From Pseudooctadecabacter sp. (GTDB lineage: Bacteria > Pseudomonadota > Alphaproteobacteria > Rhodobacterales > Rhodobacteraceae): DNA of 5,164 bases. The notes under the pieces were generated by a model. It ran no database searches. It had not been told where the DNA came from and worked only from the letters and a program-made list of their open reading frames with translations. The DNA lies in contig JAHDFG010000158.1 of the NCBI GenBank assembly GCA_020628265.1, forward strand, positions 1 through 5,164. Reading direction: 5' to 3'. Below are positions 1 to 4,572 of the stretch, piece by piece. Position 1 is the first letter of the stretch, and each line of letters begins with the position of its first letter. A program made the translations under genes and the position numbers.

Positions 1-183
1 GCGCGGTTTCTGGCCGTGCACGGCCCCAGCAAGGGCGCGAAGGTCGCTGAATGGGCGGAGGTGCCGCAGGCCACGCGGATCATGCGGGATGATCATTACG
101 GTTGGTTCGAAAAGGTCGCTACGGGCGTGTATCAGCTTAGCGCCGCCGGAAAGACCGGCCTTGCCGATTGGGCTGACGTTTGA
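1..183 (+). CDS. DUF2161-family protein, C-terminal part (5' end outside window)
   Basis: The frame is open from the first base and ends at TGA 181-183, giving the last 60 residues of a longer protein. The stretch contains GPSKGAKVAEWAEVP, then ATRIMRDDHYGWFEKV, then a short GVYQLSAAGKTGL tail. I recognise this pattern from the C-terminus of DUF2161 (COG5482) proteins, which are common in Rhodobacteraceae. There a winged-helix-like tail follows a PD-(D/E)xK nuclease-like or phosphodiesterase-annotated N-terminal domain. That domain is not in the window, so no catalytic residue can be checked. The gene is convergent with the TraB/GumN gene, with 3 bp between the stop codons. The family call rests on memory of the C-terminal motif. 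The biochemical role of the family is poorly defined, so no reaction is assigned. Confidence 0.75.
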   Translation, partial: ARFLAVHGPSKGAKVAEWAEVPQATRIMRDDHYGWFEKVATGVYQLSAAGKTGLADWADV

Positions 184-198
184 CGCCTAGAAAGGCGT
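183..198. terminator. Hairpin spanning both convergent stop codons
   Basis: ACGCCT (183-188), loop AGAA, AGGCGT (193-198) form a perfect 6-bp stem with a tetraloop. The last base of the plus-strand TGA (181-183) begins the stem, and the minus-strand TAG (plus bases 187-189) lies where stem meets loop. The hairpin could therefore serve either convergent gene. No T-run follows on either strand, so it is not a classical intrinsic terminator. It may act as an mRNA 3' end stabiliser or as a Rho-assisted site. The structure is seen; the function is inferred. Confidence 0.35.
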
Positions 199-1173
199 GA
201 TCGTCCAGCCCTCGGCCTCAAGCAGGGCCAGCACGCCCGTGTCTTTGATCAGATGGGCCGCGCCAAAGGCCGCGACGACGTGGTCGTTGGACGCCGTGGC
301 GTCATTGATCACAGGGATCCAGCCCGCGTTGCGATCCACGAGCAGGGCCTGTTCCAGTTCCGCCAGTTGGGCGTCGAACGTGGCATCGTCCATGTCGGGG
401 ATCAGGTCGCGGGTGAACTGGGTGATGTGCCAGACTTGGGCCGTGGTTTCCGCAAAATAAAGGTCCTTGAGGGCGACGGTGATGGCCTCATGTGTGGGCA
501 CGTCGATCAGGGACATCTCAAGCGCTGCGATCTGTTCTTCGAAGGTGCCGCCCGACAGAAGCGAGAACATGGATTGCCACGGTTCAAGTGAGGCCACGGG
601 GACGCCCCGCGTCAGCGCCTCTTCCATCAGCAACCCGTCCAGCCCCGTTTGTGCACTGGCAAGGGCCGCCATGGCGCAGGGCGGCACCGACAGGGTCATC
701 GTCAGGAACCACGGTTGCATTTTAGCGGCCATGAAACTGGGCACGTTCCGGTCGGCGGCGGCTTGCGCAATGGCATCCCAAACATTCGCGTCCAGCCGTT
801 CGGGCAGGGTGGGGCCATCAGTGATCACCATGATCGCGGGGTCTGATGCCATGTAAGACTGCATGGCGGCCTGGTCTTCGGAGGTGGCCTCGACCAACAA
901 CAGATCCGCCGTGTCCCAGACGGACGCTGCGCGATCCACCAGCGTTGAGTGCCGCGGGTCGGGCAGGTGCATCGTGCCGATCAGGGTCAGGCGTTTGCCG
1001 TCGCGGGTGGCCTCCCACATCAGGCCGGAGCCGTAGGGGGTTGCCGCGCCCATTTGTGCAAGCTCGGCACGGTCGCTGTCGGACATCTGATCCAGAAAAG
1101 AGGGGCCGCCACATTGGGCCGCAGCGGCAACAGGGCCCAGCAGGGCCGCGATAAACAAAAACAGGCGGATCAC
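187..1173 (-). CDS. TraB/GumN family exported protein (Tiki-like putative metalloprotease fold)
   Basis: This is a complete 328-residue protein. Its start is GTG (plus bases 1171-1173), chosen because AGGAG lies 6 nt upstream (plus bases 1180-1184). Residues 1-19 form a signal peptide: Arg3, a hydrophobic core, then VAAAA. Likely signal peptidase I cleavage is before Gln20. Cys21 is not in a lipobox. Family signatures in order are GTMHL (66-70), LLLVEAT (91-97), KMQPW (151-155), GLDGLL (177-182), VASLEP (193-198), DRN (280-282) and GAAHL (304-308). The two GxxH motifs, Glu95 and Arg281 match the conserved polar residues of PF01963, related to the Tiki/EreA/ChaN-like fold, where they are thought to form a metal site. 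Cys21 and Cys166 are two of very few cysteines and could pair in the periplasm. Substrate and pathway are unknown. The gene is probably monocistronic, because a terminator-like hairpin separates it from the upstream small gene. Confidence 0.9.
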   Translation of the reverse strand: MIRLFLFIAALLGPVAAAAQCGGPSFLDQMSDSDRAELAQMGAATPYGSGLMWEATRDGKRLTLIGTMHLPDPRHSTLVDRAASVWDTADLLLVEATSEDQAAMQSYMASDPAIMVITDGPTLPERLDANVWDAIAQAAADRNVPSFMAAKMQPWFLTMTLSVPPCAMAALASAQTGLDGLLMEEALTRGVPVASLEPWQSMFSLLSGGTFEEQIAALEMSLIDVPTHEAITVALKDLYFAETTAQVWHITQFTRDLIPDMDDATFDAQLAELEQALLVDRNAGWIPVINDATASNDHVVAAFGAAHLIKDTGVLALLEAEGWTITPF

Positions 1174-1229
1174 TGGGGGCTCCTACGTGGCTGATCCGCT
1201 AAAGATGGGTCAGAGCGTGGCACAGGTAA

Positions 1230-1258
1230 AGAGCCCTTTGCGGAACTGGTCCTGTCAA
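1230..1258 (-). promoter_or_regulatory. Weak candidate promoter for the TraB/GumN gene
   Basis: Reading the minus strand, a perfect -35-like TTGACA occurs at plus bases 1253-1258, about 80 bp before the GTG start. Seventeen bases downstream, where a -10 should be, the sequence is GGCTCT (plus 1230-1235), which is a poor match. The -35 overlaps the T-run of the upstream terminator-like hairpin. Only the -35 supports this call. Confidence 0.2.
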
Positions 1259-1298
1259 AAAGAGGGCGGCCAGCCCGACCTTTTCAGGTAGGCTGGCC
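1257..1298 (-). terminator. Terminator-like hairpin ending the 104-aa gene
   Basis: Plus bases 1268-1275 (GGCCAGCC) pair with 1291-1298 (GGCTGGCC). ACC (1278-1280) and GGT (1287-1289) extend the stem inside a small asymmetric bulge, leaving loop TTTTCA. Read on the minus strand, the stem is followed after 6 nt by five T's (plus 1257-1261). The stop codon TGA of the 104-aa gene (plus 1284-1286) lies in the loop. The 6-nt gap before the T-run makes this a non-ideal intrinsic terminator. Confidence 0.5.
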
Positions 1299-1598
1299 TT
1301 GGGGCAGGGTGCTGCCCCCTGCGATTTTGTGACCCATCCGGACCAAAGCGGCACCGATCGTGTGCCGCATTCTGGTCAGTGTGCTTATCCGCGTCGGCAT
1401 GTCGACATTCGGGCCCAGTTCGGGCTCTGCAGCGATGTCGCCCAAGGTGACCAGACCGGCATTCAATGCGGCGGGATGGGCGTGGACGGAGAGGTCGAGC
1501 CGCGCAGGTTGGCTGCGTTTGATGATGGTGCGCACGCCGACGGGCTTGGGATGGACGTCGTGGGGTTGATGGGGCGGGACGTAGAAAAGATTTTGCAT
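1284..1598 (-). CDS. Hypothetical 104-aa protein
   Basis: I do not recognise a named family. The chosen ATG (plus 1596-1598) has AGGA 8 nt upstream (plus 1607-1610). It opens a protein beginning MQNLFYVPPHQP and ending LPQGQPT. Residues 1-20 are proline- and histidine-rich and look disordered. Residues 38-62 (VHAHPAALNAGLVTLGDIAAEPE) look ordered. Residues 70-94 form a likely amphipathic basic helix (TRMRHTIGAALVRMGHKIAG), a pattern common at the ends of small alphaproteobacterial proteins. There is no signal peptide and no membrane segment. Composition is more protein-like than in the overlapping frames, which are rich in Arg, Pro and Ser. The same frame is open upstream to an ATG at plus 1713-1715 (143 aa), which overlaps the stop of a 10-codon ORF as TGATG. 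That longer start lacks a clear own ribosome binding site, and its extra 39 residues look less like protein. The stop codon lies in the loop of the terminator-like hairpin. Confidence 0.6.
   Translation of the reverse strand: MQNLFYVPPHQPHDVHPKPVGVRTIIKRSQPARLDLSVHAHPAALNAGLVTLGDIAAEPELGPNVDMPTRISTLTRMRHTIGAALVRMGHKIAGGSTLPQGQPT
1301..1318. repeat. Second perfect inverted repeat beside the terminator-like hairpin
   Basis: GGGGCAG (1301-1307), loop GGTG, CTGCCCC (1312-1318) form a perfect 7-bp GC-rich stem. It lies only 2 bp from the stem at 1268-1298 and inside the last codons of the 104-aa gene. No T-run adjoins it. It could strengthen pausing or protect the 3' end of the minus-strand mRNA. 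The inverted repeat is seen; its role is inferred. Confidence 0.5.
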
Positions 1599-1714
1599 GT
1601 GGCTGATCCTGTAGAAGGGCCGAAAACGAAGGGCTCCACACCTGCAGTGCGGGACCGTGATGACGTTTGAGGGAAATTGGCGCGCGACAACGCGAAACGA
1701 GCGGCGGGGCTGCA

Positions 1715-1747
1715 TCAGCAGGCTCGGGCAAAAAGTCCTTTCGTCAT
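1715..1747 (-). CDS. Candidate 10-codon leader peptide (MTKGLFARAC)
   Basis: On the minus strand an ATG (plus 1745-1747) is preceded by AAGAAGGAG, about 7 nt away, one of the strongest Shine-Dalgarno sequences in the window. The frame runs ten codons, MTKGLFARAC, to TGA (plus 1715-1717). The stop overlaps by one base (TGATG) an ATG that opens the same frame as the downstream 104-aa gene. The stop region also falls in an imperfect stem: CGAGC/GCTCG outer arms and GCTG-ATG-CAGC inner arms on the minus strand. This suggests a leader peptide or a translational-coupling device for the small gene. The peptide shows no run of one amino acid, so classical amino-acid attenuation is not indicated. The 116 bp between its stop and the 104-aa start hold no other gene I can support. 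The strong ribosome binding site is the main argument; ten codons alone could be chance. Confidence 0.35.
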   Translation of the reverse strand: MTKGLFARAC

Positions 1748-1805
1748 GTCGCGTCTCCTTCTTAGGTGGGGGTGTGGTAGGCGGCCTTTGTGCTTCAAAT
1801 CAACA

Positions 1806-1830
1806 ATTATTTTGCAACATTTTTGCAAAA
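1806..1830. promoter_or_regulatory. Two TTTTGCAA boxes one helical turn apart, probable operator
   Basis: TTTTGCAA occurs at 1810-1817 and again at 1821-1828, an 11-bp period that puts both on the same DNA face. The second box is part of a perfect palindrome, TTTTGCAAAA (1821-1830). On the minus strand the pair lies just upstream of and touching a -10-like AATAAT (plus 1806-1811), a suitable place for a regulator of the leader/104-aa unit. From memory, short-chain fatty acyl-CoA regulators of the PccR/RamB type in Rhodobacteraceae recognise paired TTTGCAAA boxes. Here the spacing is one base shorter than the spacing I remember. The repeat is seen; the regulator is inference. Confidence 0.4.
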
Positions 1831-1934
1831 GACGGAAAGTTGCGGCGGAGCGTGCGATGCTTGCCGGAAGCTGCGTCAGGTTCGGGTTTCGGGACATTTC
1901 TGAGGGCATCTGCCGCGCGCTACCCCTCGGCCGT

Positions 1935-1956
1935 GGCGGTGGTGTAACCGCCTTTT
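1935..1956 (+). terminator. Terminator- or attenuator-like hairpin upstream of the c-di-GMP gene
   Basis: GGCGGT (1935-1940), loop GGTGTA, ACCGCC (1947-1952) form a perfect 6-bp GC stem followed directly by TTTT (1953-1956) on the plus strand. No supported plus-strand gene ends here. It may therefore be the 3' end of a short unannotated RNA or an attenuator in the leader of the gene starting at 2003. The T-run is short, so the call is tentative. Confidence 0.35.
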
Positions 1957-2002
1957 AACTTCGGGATGTCATGTGGCGGGGATCACTTCACCTGGCAGGC
2001 CC

Positions 2003-4039
2003 ATGTACCGAATCTTTGATTGTATTGCTTATGAACACCACTACGGCCTTTTGTCGTTGGCGGTGGTCAGCTGCGTGATCGGTGCCTTGCTGACGGTGCT
2101 GCAGACCCGCCGCATGTTGAAGGCGCATCCCCGTCAAAGGGCATTGCAGATCGCCTTGGTCAGCATCATCGGCGGGGCGACCATTTGGTCCACGCATTTT
2201 CTGGCCATGCTGGCCTATGATCCGGGCGTGCCCCATGCCTATGAACCCGTGGTCACGGCGCTGTCGCTTGCGGTGGCGGTTGCCGGTTTTGCCATCACCA
2301 ATGCGGTCGCGGTTTTTGCACGTGGTCCGGCGCGGTTGGTTGGCGGCGGATTGCTGTTTGGTGTGACTGTTTCGACCATGCATTACATGGGGATGTCCGC
2401 CTATCAGATCCCCGGTCAGATGATCTGGGACCCTGTTCGCGTGATTGCGTCTCTTGCGGCGGGGGCTGCTCTTGGTGTTGCGGCCTATCACCGGATGTTC
2501 TTTCCTGTCACGCGGATTTGCTGGTTGGGTGGCGTTATCCTGATGATAATGGCGATCTGCGCGATGCATTTTACCGGTATGTCGGCCTTCTATATTCAAC
2601 TGGACGGAACCGTGCAGGTGCCAGCAGCGATGGTGTCGGATGAATGGTTCGGGATTACAGTGGTCGTTGTTACGGGTCTTTTGTACCTGATCGGCTTCTT
2701 CTCTTTTCAGATGGAGGTTGAGAGTACGGGGCAGCTGCGGTTCGTGTCGCTCCATGACCCGCTGACGAAACTGCCGAACCGCATGCAGTTGATGCAGAAA
2801 CTGGACGAGATGGACCGCATGCTGGAACGGGACGGCACATCCCGTCTGGCGGTGCTGATGCTGGATCTGGACGGGTTCAAACACATCAACGAGATTTATG
2901 GCAGACAAGCGGGCGATCTCGTCCTGACGGAGGTGGCGCGCAGGCTTGAAAGCACGCTGGGGCCCGAGGAGTGGGTGGCGCGTTCGGGCAGTGACGAGTT
3001 TGTCGTCCTCAAGACCGACTTCAGGCGGGTGGAACAGATCCACGCCCTGTCCGAGCGGGTGATGGCCAATGTGGTGGCTCCGGTCGTCGCGGAGGCCTTT
3101 GAAGTCACGCTTCAGGTGTCCATCGGGCTGGCGACAACAATCAACGAGGCGCGGGATGCCGAAGGCCTTATGCGCAAAGCCGATGTCGCGTTGCATCACG
3201 CCAAGCAGCGCAAGGACACGGTGACCTTGCAATACAGCGACGCGCTGGAGGAGCAGGACCGCAGCCGCCTTGAAATGATTGAGGATATGCGCCGCGCTCT
3301 GACGAACGACGAATTTGCATTGGTGTATCAACGGCAGAACACCATCGAAACAGAGGCGTTGGTCGGGTTTGAGGCATTGATCCGCTGGCATCACCCGACC
3401 AAGGGGATGATCCCGCCCGGACAGTTTATTCCGCTGGCCGAGGAGACAGGCCAGATCCGCGAGATCGGTCTGTGGGTCCTGCGAACTGCCTGTGCCGAGG
3501 CTGCGTCGTGGCACCAACCCCACAGTATCGCGATCAACGTCGCCCCGCAGCAATTGCTGCAGACCCGCTTTGTGGATCAGGTGGCGTTCATCCTTGACGA
3601 GACCGAGTTGGAACCGTCGCGGTTGGAGTTGGAGATCACGGAAGCCACCATGATCGACGACATGAGTTTCGCACTGGCCGCCATGACCCGTCTGAAGGAC
3701 ATGGGGGTGCGGATTGCGATGGACGATTTCGGGACCGGCTATTCGTCCCTGTCCACGCTTCAGGCCTTTCCGTTCGACAAGATCAAGATCGACCGCAGCT
3801 TCATCACGGACGTGCATGAGAACCCCCAGCGGGCCGCGATCGTCCGGTCCACCCTTTTGCTGGGGCAGGCCCTGAACATTCCCGTGCTCGCTGAAGGGGT
3901 GGAAGTGGGCCCCGAGTTGGAGTTTCTGAAAGCCGAGAACTGCGGCCTTGTGCAGGGGTATTTCTTCGGGAAACCTCTGACCTTGGAAGAGATGCGTACT
4001 GTGCTGGCCGAACAGGAGGCCGCGGCCAAAGCGGGGTAG
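2003..4039 (+). CDS. Membrane MHYT-GGDEF-EAL protein, probable c-di-GMP phosphodiesterase
   Basis: This 678-residue protein has seven predicted membrane helices (about residues 13-235), a GGDEF domain (about 247-410) and an EAL domain (about 425-670). The sensor carries three MHYT-type motifs: THFLAM (64-69), MHYMGM (126-131) and MHFTGM (188-193). In this family these are thought to bind a metal and sense a gas such as oxygen or nitric oxide. The GGDEF motif reads GSDEF (329-333), with the second glycine replaced. LDLDGFK is kept (287-293), NE replaces the usual ND, and no RxxD inhibitory site lies upstream. The EAL domain looks intact: EAL (457-459), Asn512, ELEITE (542-547), DDFGTG (574-579), KID (595-597), EGVE (631-634) and QGY (651-653). 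The likely activity is hydrolysis of c-di-GMP to pGpG at the inner membrane, with the GGDEF part perhaps a GTP-binding regulator. I chose ATG 2003 because family members begin close to MYRIFDC. An in-frame GTG at 1973 would add 10 residues. Neither start has a strong ribosome binding site. Confidence 0.93.
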   Translation: MYRIFDCIAYEHHYGLLSLAVVSCVIGALLTVLQTRRMLKAHPRQRALQIALVSIIGGATIWSTHFLAMLAYDPGVPHAYEPVVTALSLAVAVAGFAITNAVAVFARGPARLVGGGLLFGVTVSTMHYMGMSAYQIPGQMIWDPVRVIASLAAGAALGVAAYHRMFFPVTRICWLGGVILMIMAICAMHFTGMSAFYIQLDGTVQVPAAMVSDEWFGITVVVVTGLLYLIGFFSFQMEVESTGQLRFVSLHDPLTKLPNRMQLMQKLDEMDRMLERDGTSRLAVLMLDLDGFKHINEIYGRQAGDLVLTEVARRLESTLGPEEWVARSGSDEFVVLKTDFRRVEQIHALSERVMANVVAPVVAEAFEVTLQVSIGLATTINEARDAEGLMRKADVALHHAKQRKDTVTLQYSDALEEQDRSRLEMIEDMRRALTNDEFALVYQRQNTIETEALVGFEALIRWHHPTKGMIPPGQFIPLAEETGQIREIGLWVLRTACAEAASWHQPHSIAINVAPQQLLQTRFVDQVAFILDETELEPSRLELEITEATMIDDMSFALAAMTRLKDMGVRIAMDDFGTGYSSLSTLQAFPFDKIKIDRSFITDVHENPQRAAIVRSTLLLGQALNIPVLAEGVEVGPELEFLKAENCGLVQGYFFGKPLTLEEMRTVLAEQEAAAKAG

Positions 4040-4077
4040 GCACCTCAGGCCCTTGTCCAACGCATGACGGTTCATTT

Positions 4078-4103
4078 CACAGTGGCGGACTTGTGCATTT
4101 TTT
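4078..4103 (+). terminator. Weak intrinsic terminator after the MHYT-GGDEF-EAL gene
   Basis: CACAGT (4078-4083) pairs with ACTTGTG (4089-4095) with one bulged T and loop GGCGG. Two bases later comes a run of six T's (4098-4103). It lies about 40 bp after the stop codon and just before the groESL promoter, the expected place. The 6-bp bulged stem is weak. Confidence 0.4.
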
Positions 4104-4117
4104 CTTGAAGCCGACTG

Positions 4118-4146
4118 TTGACTCGTTTTCCTGTGACCCCTAACTA
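4118..4146 (+). promoter_or_regulatory. groESL sigma-70-type promoter
   Basis: TTGACT (4118-4123) and TAACTA (4141-4146) are separated by exactly 17 bp. The first matches the -35 consensus at five of six positions; the second is a moderate -10. The predicted transcription start, about 7 bp after the -10, falls near A4153, directly before the CIRCE element. This is the geometry expected for HrcA blocking a housekeeping promoter. A CTTGAA at 4104-4109 resembles an RpoH -35 but has no matching -10 at the right distance. Confidence 0.65.
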
Positions 4147-4153
4147 TCCGCCA

Positions 4154-4180
4154 TTAGCACTCGCCACCGGTGAGTGATAA
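4154..4180 (+). promoter_or_regulatory. CIRCE element (HrcA operator) of groESL
   Basis: TTAGCACTC (4154-4162), nine bases, then GAGTGATAA (4172-4180). This matches the CIRCE consensus TTAGCACTC-N9-GAGTGCTAA at 17 of 18 arm positions; the single change is C to A in the right arm. HrcA binds CIRCE and represses groESL until heat or misfolded protein titrates GroEL, which HrcA needs for activity. It lies 66 bp before groES and starts at the predicted transcription start, so it would also form a hairpin at the 5' end of the mRNA. Confidence 0.95.
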
Positions 4181-4183
4181 CGG

Positions 4184-4212
4184 CCCTGCCGGATCAACAT
4201 ATCGCGGCAGGG
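4184..4212 (+). promoter_or_regulatory. Hairpin in the groES 5' untranslated region
   Basis: CCCTGCCG (4184-4191) pairs with CGGCAGGG (4205-4212). GAT (4192-4194) and ATC (4201-4203) extend the stem to 11 bp around loop CAACAT, with G4204 bulged. It lies between CIRCE and the groES Shine-Dalgarno sequence (AAGGAG, 4233-4238). No T-run follows, so it is not a terminator. It does not cover the ribosome binding site, so a simple RNA thermometer is unlikely; mRNA stabilisation is more plausible. The structure is seen; the function is inferred. Confidence 0.5.
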
Positions 4213-4246
4213 TGGGAGAGAAAAACAAAGCTAAGGAGCTACTGAC

Positions 4247-4531
4247 ATGGCTTTTACCCCGCTTCATGACCGCGTGCTGGTTCGCCGCGTAGAGAGCGAA
4301 GAAAAGACCGCTGGCGGCCTGATCATTCCTGACACCGCGAAAGAAAAGCCGTCTGAAGGCGAAGTCGTTGCATGTGGCGAAGGTGCCCGCAAGGACAACG
4401 GCGAGCTGATCCCGATGGCCGTCAAGGCCGGTGACAAAATCCTGTTCGGCAAGTGGTCCGGCACGGAAGTCACCATCGACGGCGAAGAGCTGCTGATCAT
4501 GAAAGAAAGCGACATCATGGGCACGCTCTAA
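4247..4531 (+). CDS. groES: Co-chaperonin GroES (Hsp10)
   Basis: This is a complete 94-residue protein, the usual GroES length. The ATG has AAGGAG 8 nt upstream (4233-4238). It opens with FTPLHDRVLVRRVESEEKT, the first GroES strand. The mobile loop that contacts GroEL is around residues 17-34, with KTAGGLIIPDTAKEKP. The roof hairpin region includes ARKDNGELIP (47-56), and the C-terminal strand is EELLIMKESDIMGTL. GroES forms a heptameric lid on the GroEL ring in the cytoplasm and closes the ATP-driven folding chamber. It is the first gene of the groES-groEL operon, followed by groEL after 41 bp with no terminator between. The promoter and CIRCE element upstream indicate heat-inducible, HrcA-repressed expression. 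Nothing about the protein is odd. Confidence 0.98.
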   Translation: MAFTPLHDRVLVRRVESEEKTAGGLIIPDTAKEKPSEGEVVACGEGARKDNGELIPMAVKAGDKILFGKWSGTEVTIDGEELLIMKESDIMGTL

Positions 4532-4572
4532 GCGTCCCTTTGTCTGCAAACTGAAATTCAAGGAGAGAGAAT

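Larger units (their letters stand above)
1748..2002. other. Divergent intergenic region with AT-rich island
   Basis: About 255 bp separate the candidate leader ORF (minus) from the MHYT-GGDEF-EAL gene (plus). Short open frames cross it on both strands, but they are arginine-rich and lack good start sites. The centre (about 1795-1835) is sharply AT-rich within GC-rich surroundings and carries the TTTTGCAA pair. A hairpin with a T-run lies at 1935-1956. I find no convincing sigma-70 promoter on the plus strand. On the minus strand AATAAT (plus 1806-1811) is a fair -10, with no good -35. Confidence 0.5.

Noticed and set aside
20..1173. Cys21 of the TraB/GumN protein as a lipoprotein cysteine
   Set aside because: The residues before it are AAAQ; Gln at -1 and no Leu at -3 do not form a lipobox, so ordinary signal peptidase I cleavage is more likely.
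197..1194. Several overlapping plus-strand open frames opposite the TraB/GumN gene
   Set aside because: They are Arg/Ser/Gly-rich shadows without ribosome binding sites, and the minus-strand protein has a signal peptide and family motifs.
1255..1731. A 158-codon minus-strand frame overlapping the 104-aa gene
   Set aside because: Dominated by Arg, Pro, Ser and His, typical of an out-of-frame reading; the alternative frame has a ribosome binding site and better composition.
1657..1958. Two plus-strand frames (96 and 93 codons) upstream of the c-di-GMP gene, ending at the 1935-1956 hairpin
   Set aside because: They are arginine-rich, lack ribosome binding sites, and cross the AT-rich regulatory island. 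The coincidence of their stops with the hairpin was considered but is not enough.
1988..4075. A 695-codon open frame on the minus strand, antisense to the whole c-di-GMP gene
   Set aside because: Its product is rich in His, Gln and Arg with no recognisable domain or membrane pattern. The plus strand carries unmistakable MHYT, GGDEF and EAL motifs. Long antisense frames are common opposite GC-rich genes.
4104..4109. CTTGAA as a possible RpoH (sigma-32) -35 box for groESL
   Set aside because: No -10 of the alphaproteobacterial RpoH type follows at 16-18 bp; the TTGACT/TAACTA pair fits better.
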